A DNA stretch of 64,000 nucleotides from Lutispora saccharofermentans. GTDB taxonomy: Bacteria; Bacillota; Clostridia; Lutisporales; Lutisporaceae. The notes under the pieces were generated by a model. That model saw only the letters and a list, made by a program, of their open reading frames with translations, made no database searches and was not told the DNA's origin. The DNA is taken from assembly GCF_024363565.1 (NCBI RefSeq), contig NZ_JAJEKE010000003.1:186001-250000 (forward strand), in the 5' to 3' direction. Both the position numbers and the translations under genes were made by a program. Positions 1 through 7,654 of this stretch are shown here, piece after piece; positions within the stretch are counted from its first letter, which is position 1, and every line of letters starts with the position of its first letter.

Positions 1-195
1 GGATATACCTGAAGAAAAAGTTATTATATAATATAACCAATAAGAAATCTTTCTTTAACATACTTTTTTGGGTATTTTATACAAAGGTAAATTCACTATT
101 TTGTAGAAGTTTAATAATATTCAAAAAATTATGATATTCAGACATTTCGTTTCATTGCATTGGGTTTTCGTTTAAATCATTGGAGGTGGATGATT

Positions 196-1044
196 TTGAA
201 GAAGTTCGAGTATGTTAAACCATCAACGCTGGAAGAGATGGCCGATATACTTCAGCAATACGGAGATGGGGCCAAAATACTAAATGGTGGCACTGACCTT
301 CTGGTCAGGATGAGGGATAATCTCATAAAACCTGAGGTTGTAGTAGATATAAAAGGAATATCCGAGATGAAAAAGCTTGAGCTTACAGAAGAAGGCTTGC
401 TTATTGGTGCTGCAGTTACTATGAATGAAGTTATCTGCAGCAATGTTGTCTTGGAGAAGTATAGAATACTGGCAGAAGCGGCTCATGAGGTGGGTTCCTA
501 TCAGCTGAGAAATAGAGCCACCATAGCGGGCAATGTATGCAATGCTTCACCTTCCGGAGACACTATAGCTCCCTTATATGTGCTTTCCGCAAAGGTAAAA
601 ATCTATAGCAAAGACGGTATAAGGGTAGCTCCTATCGAAGATTTCATCCGGGGCGTAAGAAAGATTGACCTAAAGCCGGCCGAAATCGTTATGGGCATAT
701 TGCTTCCCAAGATAGAGGGCAAAAATGGAGGCTCATACTACAAGCATGCAAGAAGAAAAGATGTTGACCTTGCTACGGTTGGAGCTGCAGCCTTCTGCAA
801 TGAGGGCCGGTGGAAGATTGCATATGCGGCAGTAGCGCCTACCATATTGAGGGGGCATAAAGCCGAAGCTATATTGAATGACTTGAAAGAAATAAATGGA
901 GACACTTTAGTGCCGGCTATGGATGCGGCGGCATCCGAGATATCGCCCATAAGCGACGTGAGAGCCGGCAGGGAATACAGGCTCGATATGATCAGGATAA
1001 GCCTCAAGAGATCCGTATTAGCTGCACTTCTGCAGTATCAATAG
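196..1044 (+). CDS. Xanthine dehydrogenase-type molybdenum hydroxylase, FAD-binding subunit
   Basis: About 282 residues, the usual size of the separate medium (FAD) subunit of xanthine dehydrogenase-like enzymes. It passes electrons from the 2Fe-2S subunit to FAD and on to the acceptor. The FAD pyrophosphate loop is visible as LNGGTDLLV near residues 29-37, and the second FAD motif as LRNRATIAGNVCNASPSGD near 104-122. The reading frame opens at 160, but GGAGG at 182-186 lies 9 bases before TTG 196 and only 3 bases before ATG 190, so I choose TTG 196. It is the first gene of a three-gene unit with the Fe-S and Mo subunits, 21 bases upstream of the next gene. The substrate is inferred to be a purine from the permease and PucR-type genes nearby; other heterocycles or nicotinate-like substrates are possible. 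Confidence 0.9.
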   Translation: MKKFEYVKPSTLEEMADILQQYGDGAKILNGGTDLLVRMRDNLIKPEVVVDIKGISEMKKLELTEEGLLIGAAVTMNEVICSNVVLEKYRILAEAAHEVGSYQLRNRATIAGNVCNASPSGDTIAPLYVLSAKVKIYSKDGIRVAPIEDFIRGVRKIDLKPAEIVMGILLPKIEGKNGGSYYKHARRKDVDLATVGAAAFCNEGRWKIAYAAVAPTILRGHKAEAILNDLKEINGDTLVPAMDAAASEISPISDVRAGREYRLDMIRISLKRSVLAALLQYQ

Positions 1045-1065
1045 GAATTGGGAGGGATGGTTGAG

Positions 1066-1533
1066 ATGAAACATGATATATCCTTTACTATAAATGGAGA
1101 GCAGGTTCATCTTGAAGTGGAGCCTAACAAAACGCTTCTCAAGATGCTGAGAGAAGACTTGAACCTCACCGGTGCCAAGGAAGGCTGCGGTGCAGGCGAA
1201 TGCGGCTCATGCACGGTCATAGTCGACGGCAAGGCCGTGAATTCCTGCATGATGCTTGCTGTTGAAGCAAACGGCAAGGATATAATAACCGTAGAAGGAC
1301 TCGCAAAGAATGGGGTGCTGGATCCCCTGCAGGAAACCTTTATAAAAAATGCCGCTCTGCAATGCGGCTACTGTACACCTGGAATGCTTATGTCCGCTAA
1401 GGCTCTTCTCATGAGGAACCCTAACCCCAGTGAAGATGATATAAAAGAGGCCATAGGCGGAAATCTCTGCCGCTGTACCGGCTACAAGATGATAATTGAC
1501 GCGATAAAAGAAGCAGCCGGCCAAATCAATTGA
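1066..1533 (+). CDS. Xanthine dehydrogenase-type hydroxylase, 2Fe-2S subunit
   Basis: About 155 residues, typical of the small subunit carrying two [2Fe-2S] clusters. The plant-ferredoxin-type cluster ligands are Cys 41, 46, 49 and 61 (motif GCGAGECGSC then NSC). The second, helical-domain cluster uses Cys 100, 103, 135 and 137 (QCGYCTPG and LCRCTG). All eight ligands are present, so the subunit should be functional. Frame opens at TTG 1048; GGAGGG at 1051-1056 is 9 bases before ATG 1066, which is chosen. The stop at 1531-1533 is followed 14 bases later by the catalytic subunit, so the three genes are almost certainly cotranscribed. Confidence 0.93.
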   Translation: MKHDISFTINGEQVHLEVEPNKTLLKMLREDLNLTGAKEGCGAGECGSCTVIVDGKAVNSCMMLAVEANGKDIITVEGLAKNGVLDPLQETFIKNAALQCGYCTPGMLMSAKALLMRNPNPSEDDIKEAIGGNLCRCTGYKMIIDAIKEAAGQIN

Positions 1534-1547
1534 TGGGAGGGTGGAAG

Positions 1548-3929
1548 ATGTACAAATATGTAGGTCATGATATCAAAAGAGTAGACGGCCTTGAAAAGGT
1601 CACCGGCTATGCAAAATATGTAGATGATATAAAAATGGCAGGAATGCTTTATGCAAAGATAAAGAAAAGCCCATACGCCCATGCAAAAATTTTAAAGGTA
1701 GATGTATCCAAAGCCATGGCGCTGGAAGGAGTCAAGGCTGTAATAACGGGAGCGGACGTGCCTAACAGGGTGGGTCTTTACCTGGAGGACAAGACCTTCC
1801 TGGCCACGGACAAGGTCAGGTTTGTCGGAGAAGCTGTAGCGGCTGTGGCTGCCATCAGCGAAGAGATTGCGGAAGAAGCAATCGAATTGATAGAAGTAGA
1901 ATATGAAGAATTGCCTGGGGTATTCAATGCCATGGATGCCATAAAACATGATGCACCTCTTATACACGAAGATTTGGGAAGCTATAAATATGGTCCTATC
2001 TTTTTCCCAAAGCCCGGCACCAATATCAGCAATCACTATAAAATAAGAAAAGGCGATGTAGATAAAGGCTTTGCAGAAGCAGATTATATAATGGAAAATG
2101 AGTTCTATGTCCCGCATATACAGCACGCCCCTATAGAGAATCACTCGGTAATCGCTTTGACCGAACCCTCCGGTAAGCTTACTGTATGGTCTGCATGTCA
2201 GTCGCCCTATGCGGTAAGAAAAGCTTTATCGGTAGCATTCGATCTTCCTCTTCACAAGATCAGGGTTATTGCGCCCACAGTGGGCGGAGGATTCGGGGGA
2301 AAAGCAGGTACGACCCTGGAGGGCATCACGATACCTTTATCTAAAAAATGCATGGGAAGGCCTGTGAAATTGACCTATACAAGGGAAGAAGACATGGTGG
2401 GAAGCTTTGTAAGGCAGGGCTGTCTGGCCAGAATAAAAACCGGCGTTAAAAAAGACGGGGGTATAGTGGCGGAAGAAAACACCTTCTATTGGGAGGGCGG
2501 CGCCTATACGGAATACGGAGTGAACATCGCGAGGGCAGGGGGCTATGCATCGACAGGCCCTTATGATATACCCAACGTGAAGGCAGACTCCTATTGTGTA
2601 TACACCAATCAGCCTGTGGGCGGTCCATACAGAGGCTTCGGAATGTCCGAGATCCATTTTGCAATAGAACAAAACCTTGATATGATAGCCATACAAATGG
2701 GTATAGACCCTGTGGAATTCAGAAAGATAAATGCCATAAAAGAAGGGGGTCATACAGTCACAAGCCAGCAGCTTTATAATGTAGGCATAACCAAGTGCAT
2801 TGAAGCTGTGGAAAAGGACATCGAATGGGGCAAGGCTAATAAGGCTTCCGCGCCAAACAAGCTGAGGGGTAAGGGGATCGCCTGCATGTACAAAGCCCCT
2901 TCTCAGCCCAACAATGTTGCATCCTCAGCCATCATCAAGATAAATGAGGACGGCACTGCAAACCTTATGGTGACAGCTATGGATATAGGCCAGGGCTCCG
3001 ATACTGTTCTGACCCAAATTGCAGCAGAAGTCCTGACTATACCTGTAGAAAAAATCAGCATTATATCCGGAGATACTGATGTAACTCCTTATGAATGGCA
3101 GACGGTTGCCAGCCGTATAACCTACTGCGCAGGGAATGCGGTTAAAAAGGCAGCGGAGGATGCGAAAGAGCAGCTGCTGAAGCTGGGCTCCATCGGCCTG
3201 GGACTTCCTGCAGAATATTTGAAACTCGAGGATGGATATGTAGTATCCGCTGTTTATCCTGACAGGAAAAAGTCTATTGCCTCTTTGGCCCTTGGCCTGG
3301 AAATGGCCGACGGCTCTGGAGTCCATGGGCCTATTATAGGCAGGGGCTCCTTCATACCTCCCAATGTAAGGAATACAGACAAGGAGACCGGTCAGGGCGA
3401 AAAGCCTGTCGCCTTCTGGACCTTTGGCGCTCAGGCGGTCGAAATAGAAATAGATATGGAAACCGGTCAGATAGAAGTTATCAAAGTAGCGGCTGCCTAT
3501 GATGTGGGCAAGGTGATCAATCCTCAGCTTTGCAGAGGCCAGATCGAAGGCGGCATAGTGCAGGGTATAGGATCGGCGCTGCTGGAGCATCAGATAATGG
3601 AAAATGGCAAAGTAAAGAATCCTAACTTTGTAGATTATAAGATACCTGCTGTGAGAGACGTGCCTGAGATGGTAGTAAGGATAATAGAGGTTCCTGAAGT
3701 CACAGGCCCCTATGGGGCCAGGGGAGTAGGCGAGCCTGCTATGGTACCTACAGCTCCTGCCATAGCCAACGCTATATATGATGCACTTGGGATCAGAATA
3801 AATTCTCTCCCGCTGAGTGCTGAAAAAGTTTTAGATGCCATTAAGAACAACAAAAGCGTAAGCTGCAAGATGGTTCAAAACAACAAAGGAGAGGATGGAG
3901 AAGGCCAGGTAAAATGCGGAATCAACTAA
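1548..3929 (+). CDS. Xanthine dehydrogenase-type hydroxylase, molybdopterin catalytic subunit
   Basis: About 793 residues, the normal length of a stand-alone molybdenum subunit. The Mo-cofactor motifs are GGGFGGK, PYRGFGMSE and, near the C-terminus, GARGVGEPA, whose Glu is the catalytic base in this family. Start ATG 1548 follows GGGAGGG at 1535-1541. The purine permease and the YqeB-type maturation gene downstream suggest a purine hydroxylase, possibly with a selenium-containing Mo site, since YqeB-type proteins accompany selenium-dependent molybdenum hydroxylases. Xanthine, hypoxanthine or another azaheterocycle cannot be told apart by eye. The C-terminal 20 residues are polar and probably disordered. 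Confidence 0.92.
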   Translation: MYKYVGHDIKRVDGLEKVTGYAKYVDDIKMAGMLYAKIKKSPYAHAKILKVDVSKAMALEGVKAVITGADVPNRVGLYLEDKTFLATDKVRFVGEAVAAVAAISEEIAEEAIELIEVEYEELPGVFNAMDAIKHDAPLIHEDLGSYKYGPIFFPKPGTNISNHYKIRKGDVDKGFAEADYIMENEFYVPHIQHAPIENHSVIALTEPSGKLTVWSACQSPYAVRKALSVAFDLPLHKIRVIAPTVGGGFGGKAGTTLEGITIPLSKKCMGRPVKLTYTREEDMVGSFVRQGCLARIKTGVKKDGGIVAEENTFYWEGGAYTEYGVNIARAGGYASTGPYDIPNVKADSYCVYTNQPVGGPYRGFGMSEIHFAIEQNLDMIAIQMGIDPVEFRKINAIKEGGHTVTSQQLYNVGITKCIEAVEKDIEWGKANKASAPNKLRGKGIACMYKAPSQPNNVASSAIIKINEDGTANLMVTAMDIGQGSDTVLTQIAAEVLTIPVEKISIISGDTDVTPYEWQTVASRITYCAGNAVKKAAEDAKEQLLKLGSIGLGLPAEYLKLEDGYVVSAVYPDRKKSIASLALGLEMADGSGVHGPIIGRGSFIPPNVRNTDKETGQGEKPVAFWTFGAQAVEIEIDMETGQIEVIKVAAAYDVGKVINPQLCRGQIEGGIVQGIGSALLEHQIMENGKVKNPNFVDYKIPAVRDVPEMVVRIIEVPEVTGPYGARGVGEPAMVPTAPAIANAIYDALGIRINSLPLSAEKVLDAIKNNKSVSCKMVQNNKGEDGEGQVKCGIN

Positions 3930-3948
3930 AGCCGGCTTAAAAAATATA

Positions 3949-3977
3949 TTGAAAAAAATATTTGTGCATGCTACAAT
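3949..3977 (+). promoter_or_regulatory. Sigma-A promoter of the purine permease leader
   Basis: TTGAAA at 3949-3954 and TACAAT at 3972-3977 are separated by 17 bases, and the initiation point would fall near 3984. It lies just after the hydroxylase stop codon and before the attenuator-like leader at 4013-4106. Read from consensus only. Confidence 0.6.
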
Positions 3978-4012
3978 AGGAAAAGTGCGATATTTTTAAG
4001 TCATGTACAGAG

Positions 4013-4106
4013 ATGCTGACAAGATATTAAACTAAGGTTATAGGTGTATATAAAAGCCCTATATTGTGAATTATTATCTTGTCTGCATCTTGCAGACAAG
4101 ATTTTT
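4013..4106 (+). promoter_or_regulatory. Leader attenuator / candidate riboswitch before the purine permease
   Basis: GACAAGATA at 4018-4026 pairs with TATCTTGTC at 4075-4083, extended outward by ATGC/GCAT across one T-T mismatch. This encloses a core of about 48 bases with a small hairpin (TATAGG 4040s with CCTATA 4060s). The 3' arm of that stem is also part of an intrinsic terminator: CTTGTCTGCA at 4078-4087 pairs perfectly with TGCAGACAAG at 4091-4100 around TCT and is followed by ATTTTTTAT. The two stems exclude each other, the normal layout of a transcriptional riboswitch or other attenuator. The core does not match the purine (G-box) or preQ1 consensus as I know them. Confidence 0.7.
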
Positions 4107-4238
4107 TATTTAGATTGCTTCAATAGAAGTTTTCTATATATAAATGGGACGGCTCTGCTGTCCCGGCGCATTGTTTGCGGATAATGAAGTAGGGTTATCG
4201 CAATACTAATCTATAATAATAAATAAGGGGGTAATCAA

Positions 4239-5462
4239 ATGGCAACAAGCCCAAACACTAACAAAGACACGGCAATCAGAAGAGGCGATCTGCCGTTATA
4301 CAAGCTCATAATTTTAGGTCTCCAGCACACCTTCACAATGTTTGGCGCTACAGTACTGGTGCCTATACTGACTGGACTCAACATCTCTGTTGCACTGTTT
4401 ACGGCGGGTATAGGAACCTGGTTCTTCCACTTTGTAACCAAGATGAAGGTCCCGGTGTTCTTAGGCTCCTCCTTTGCTTACATCGCCCCGATAATTCTGG
4501 TAGCTCAAAATTATGGCGGAATAGAATATGCTACAGGCGGTATAGTAATAGCCGGCCTTATGTACCTGTTATTAGCGGTAGCGGTTTACTTTGTAGGGCC
4601 TAAGCTTATATACAGCTTCTTCCCGCCCATCGTTACAGGTCCTATAATCATGGTTATAGGCTTAAATCTCGCTCCAACAGCTGTTAATATGGCTAAGGAT
4701 AATTGGCTTTTAGCCGGCATATGCCTTGCTACGGTTATAGCAGTCAGCCTGTTTGCCAAAGGCTTCTTGAAGGTTCTTCCCGTATTGTGCGGATTGATTG
4801 TTGGTTATATAGCTGCAATAGCAATGGGATTGGTTGACTTTACACCTGTAGCTCAAGCTGCATGGTTTGGCCTTCCGCCTTTTGTACTGCCTAAATTCAG
4901 CGGAGCAGCCATATCCATAGTAGCTCCTGTTGCTATAGCCAGCATGGTTGAGCACATCGGCGACGTACTGGCAGTAAGTGCAACTGTAGGAGATGACTTT
5001 GTTTCTGATCCCGGACTGCATAGAACATTACTGGGAGACGGTGTTGCCACATCCCTGGCAGCAATGCTCGGCGGACCTGCAAATACGACCTATTCCGAAA
5101 ATACCGGCGTACTTGCATTGACAAAAGTCTTTGATCCCTGGGTAATGAGAATAGCAGCTTGCTTTGCAATAGTGCTTTCCATGATTCCAAAGCTGGGAGC
5201 AGTCATATCCACCATCCCCGGCCCTGTTATTGGCGGTATATCCATAGTTCTGTTTGGTATGATTGCTTCAATAGGCGTTAGAACAGTTGTTGAAAACAAA
5301 GTTGATTTCTCGCTTAACAGGAACCTTATGATAGGAGCTGTTATACTTGTACTTGGAATCGGCGGAGCAGTATTTGATTTCAAAATATTCCAATTAGCCG
5401 GGATGGCTCTAGGCGCAATCGTAGGTATAATACTCAATAAGATTTTACCGGAAGACAGATAA
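4239..5462 (+). CDS. NCS2-family nucleobase (xanthine/uracil) permease
   Basis: 407 residues and strongly hydrophobic throughout, with the NCS2 hallmarks: an N-terminal QHTFTMFGATVLVPILTG segment and the conserved SMVEHIGD motif near residue 230, which contributes substrate-contacting residues, followed by GGPANTTYSENTGVL near 275. It would import xanthine, uracil or urate by proton symport across the cytoplasmic membrane. Start ATG 4239 has an AAGGGGG ribosome site about 7 bases upstream. The gene follows the Mo hydroxylase operon but has its own promoter and attenuator and ends in a strong hairpin at 5511-5540, so it is a separately controlled unit. Confidence 0.92.
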   Translation: MATSPNTNKDTAIRRGDLPLYKLIILGLQHTFTMFGATVLVPILTGLNISVALFTAGIGTWFFHFVTKMKVPVFLGSSFAYIAPIILVAQNYGGIEYATGGIVIAGLMYLLLAVAVYFVGPKLIYSFFPPIVTGPIIMVIGLNLAPTAVNMAKDNWLLAGICLATVIAVSLFAKGFLKVLPVLCGLIVGYIAAIAMGLVDFTPVAQAAWFGLPPFVLPKFSGAAISIVAPVAIASMVEHIGDVLAVSATVGDDFVSDPGLHRTLLGDGVATSLAAMLGGPANTTYSENTGVLALTKVFDPWVMRIAACFAIVLSMIPKLGAVISTIPGPVIGGISIVLFGMIASIGVRTVVENKVDFSLNRNLMIGAVILVLGIGGAVFDFKIFQLAGMALGAIVGIILNKILPEDR

Positions 5463-5510
5463 ATAAGGACAAAATCCAAAATCCTACTTCATTACTAATA
5501 AATTAAGACT

Positions 5511-5540
5511 TAAAATACGTGCCTGCGGGCACGTATTTTA
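5511..5540. terminator. Perfect 13-bp hairpin terminator after the permease
   Basis: TAAAATACGTGCC at 5511-5523 and GGCACGTATTTTA at 5528-5540 are perfect inverted repeats around TGCG. The A-rich and T-rich shoulders make it usable from either side. Confidence 0.85.
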
Positions 5541-5567
5541 ACTTGGTGATAATATCTGCAAATAAAA

Positions 5568-5648
5568 TAGCAGTCATGTTATTGCTTATATATGGTATGT
5601 AAAATTGCTTAATTTTTGCATACTATACATAGCTGCACATGGCTGCTA
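5568..5648 (+). ncRNA. Candidate structured RNA, copy A (relative of the one at 20501)
   Basis: TAGCAGTCATGT (5568-5579) pairs with ACATGGCTGCTA (5637-5648), enclosing a second hairpin GTATGTAAAA / TTTTGCATAC. The element resembles the one at 20501-20584: the 3' half (AATTTTTGCATACTATAC, then AGCT, then ACATGG) is largely conserved, the outer stem differs by compensated base changes, and both are followed by TATGAAGCTT. Here TTTTTT directly follows the outer stem. It sits between the permease terminator and a MITE at 5683, so it may be the leader of the molybdopterin-protein gene (6036) that was separated from it. A small transposable palindrome is an alternative reading. Confidence 0.5.
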
Positions 5649-5682
5649 TTTTTTATGAAGCTTGTAATTGCTAATGTTAATT

Positions 5683-5927
5683 TAATCGGTTGTGGTAGCT
5701 GATAACAAGTATAAAGCTTCAAGGCTAAGACTTTGTAAGCTTGTATAGGGCTGCGTCAAAACTCGCATGCAGCGTTTGTCGTTACTGTTAAAACTCAAGT
5801 GAGTTATGAGAGCTTTAGATTTAACAGCATATAGGCTCAAACAGTTGACGCAGCTTTTCCTATACTTCGCTAACAAACTCTAAGCCTCTTCACAAAATAC
5901 TCTTTTATCAGCTACCACAACAGATTA
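5683..5927. mobile_element. MITE-like element with 23-bp terminal inverted repeats
   Basis: A 245-bp non-coding element. Its ends (5683-5705 and 5905-5927) are inverted repeats matching at 22 of 23 positions, with core TTGTGGTAGCTGATAA. Inside are nested inverted arms (CTGCGTCAA...TTGACGCAG and GTTAAA...TTTAAC), so the whole single strand can fold into one long hairpin. A near-identical copy lies in the opposite orientation at 62196-62439, and shorter relatives lie at 21977, 39877 and about 7238. No transposase is encoded. Confidence 0.85.
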
Positions 5928-6035
5928 ATTTTCTATCAGGAAGAGGAATTTAGAATATTATATAGAATATACATACTAATCACAAAAAAACGTAAAATAT
6001 TTGTTGTTAATTAACATAGAAGTGGAGGAACTGCA

Positions 6036-7058
6036 ATGAAAAAGGTAAGAGTAGAAGACAGTATAGGCATGGTATTAGGTCATGATATGACAAAGATCAT
6101 ACCCGGCGATTTCAAAGGTGCTGCATTTAAGAAAGGACATATAATTACCGAGGCTGATATTGGAATACTGAAAAGCATGGGTAAGGATCATATATTTCTT
6201 CTTGAGCTCAACGAAAGTCAAATCCACGAAAACGAAGCAGCAGTGAGGCTGGCTAATGCAGCAGCCGGTGCAGGTATTGAGCTTACCGAACCTGCGGAGG
6301 GCAAAGTGAGCTTCAAAGCCAAATATGACGGCTTGCTCAAGGTGCGCAAGGAGCTGCTCTATGAAATAAACAGCATTGAACATATCAGCATGGCATCGCT
6401 TCAGGACAATACCCCTGTAAAGGCAGGACAGCTAGTAGCAGGCACCAGGATCATCCCTCTTGTAACCGAAAGATATAAGATAGAAGAGGTAGAAAAAAGC
6501 TGCAAGGGGGAAGAACCGGTCTTGCAGGTGAAACCCTTCAGAAAAATGAAGCTGGGCGTTGTAATAACGGGCAATGAGGTATTCTATGGACGCATAGAAG
6601 ATAAGTTTGCTCCTGTATTTAAAAAGAAGATGGAGGAATATGGGGCGGAACTCATTGACATAAAGTTTGCTCCCGATGATGCGGAAAAGATAAAGGAAGC
6701 GATTTTGGAACATTTTGAGAACGGTGCCGACGGAGTGATAACCGGCGGCGGCATGTCCGTAGATCCCGATGATGTGACTCCGGAGGGGATAAAGCTTACT
6801 GGGGCGGAGGTAATAAGCTATGGTGCGCCGGTGCTGCCGGGAGCTATGTTTATGATTGCCTATTATGGGGATAAGCCTATCATGGGGCTCCCTGCCTGCG
6901 GCATGTACCATAAAACCACCATATTTGATTTGATCTTTCCCAGAGTGCTGGCGGGAGAAAGAATCAAAAGGCGTGATATAGCCGCACTCGGCTACGGAGG
7001 CCTCTGCACCCAATGCAAGGTATGCACTTATCCTGCATGTCACTTCGGAAAAGCATGA
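6036..7058 (+). CDS. Molybdopterin-binding protein (MoaB/Mog-like domain) with Cys-rich tail
   Basis: 340 residues. The C-terminal half (about 165-310) is a MoCF/MogA-like molybdopterin-binding domain, with LGVVITGNEVFYGR, a GADGVITGGGMSVDPDDVTPEG loop and an IMGLPACGMYHKTT segment. The N-terminal half resembles the MoeA-like proteins encoded next to molybdenum hydroxylases in clostridia. The last 25 residues carry four cysteines (CTQCKVCTYPAC), enough for a metal or Fe-S site. It probably handles or inserts Mo-cofactor for the neighbouring hydroxylase. ATG 6036 follows GTGGAGGAA. Exact biochemical role is inferred. Confidence 0.85.
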   Translation: MKKVRVEDSIGMVLGHDMTKIIPGDFKGAAFKKGHIITEADIGILKSMGKDHIFLLELNESQIHENEAAVRLANAAAGAGIELTEPAEGKVSFKAKYDGLLKVRKELLYEINSIEHISMASLQDNTPVKAGQLVAGTRIIPLVTERYKIEEVEKSCKGEEPVLQVKPFRKMKLGVVITGNEVFYGRIEDKFAPVFKKKMEEYGAELIDIKFAPDDAEKIKEAILEHFENGADGVITGGGMSVDPDDVTPEGIKLTGAEVISYGAPVLPGAMFMIAYYGDKPIMGLPACGMYHKTTIFDLIFPRVLAGERIKRRDIAALGYGGLCTQCKVCTYPACHFGKA

Positions 7059-7063
7059 TGTAG

Positions 7064-7222
7064 AACTCAGGATTCAGAGCTCAGAACTCAGGAGCCAGGG
7101 TATTCCTCTTAGGTCAGCCACTAGCTTCTAGCCACTAGCCTCTGGCATTAAGGTGTGCCTCTGGGGTCAAAGGTTACGGAAACCACTGAAAGACACGGAT
7201 TTTTTCACGGATTAACACGGTT
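7064..7222. repeat. Low-complexity intergenic repeat (CTCAGGA / CACGGA type)
   Basis: Degenerate repeats of the AACTCAGGATTCAGAGCTCA type, then CACTAGCTTCTAGCCACTAG, then a GTCAAAGGTTACGG block and an ACACGGA block. The segment is an almost exact inverted copy of about 18495-18660 on the far side of the hydroxylase/FdrA region. Related blocks occur in most long intergenic gaps of the window. Confidence 0.8.
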
Positions 7223-7237
7223 TTCTATTTTTCTAAT

Positions 7238-7520
7238 CTCATATCTAAGCAGGAATTTTGTGAAGAACCTTAGAGTAAGTTAACGAAGCGTAACGACCGC
7301 AGCTTCAACTGTTTGAGCCAAAGCGAGTTTTGAAGCTGCAGTAAGCAAGTTTACCCCGTTCTATCGTGCCTAAGCCTTCAGTTTTTATTAACTGCAGGCA
7401 AGGCACGCTACGAACCCGATTGACATTTCTAACATTCAGCCGGAGATAAATTCCGCCTGAATGAAGAACTGCCTTACTTAGTCTTAGGTTCGTAACTCGC
7501 ATTCCTGTGTGATATGGCGA
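7238..7520. mobile_element. Diverged MITE-like element carrying a three-hairpin unit
   Basis: Imperfect terminal repeats (CATATC..CAGGAAT at about 7239-7256; its complement at 7501-7517) surround sequence shared with the other MITEs (CTTAGAGTAAGTTA, CAACTGTTTGAGCCAAAGCG). About 7357-7470 is a diverged copy of the three-hairpin unit seen at 22008, recognisable by CTAACATTCAG...CTGAATGAAG. No gene is present in the gap before the yqeB-like gene. Confidence 0.55.
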
Positions 7521-7654
7521 TAGAAAATACTTCAGTGTTTTTTAGTAAAATTCAGTGCCCTTCCGTGTATTTCCGTGTTCTCCGTAGCCCCAGGACCCCA
7601 GCGGGCGGAAGCTTAAGTATAAGCTTCTATACTCAAAACAAAGGAGGAGAAAAT

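Noticed and set aside
1..195. Gene fragment at the left edge
   Set aside because: AT-rich, no open frame of use and only weak promoter-like TATAAT at 27-32; treated as upstream region of the hydroxylase operon.
4013..4106. Classic purine (G-box) riboswitch
   Set aside because: The conserved junction sequences and the two kissing hairpin loops of that class are not visible; only the P1/terminator overlap is.
7305..7502. 65-residue minus-strand ORF
   Set aside because: Lies wholly inside the MITE-like element; no start signal.
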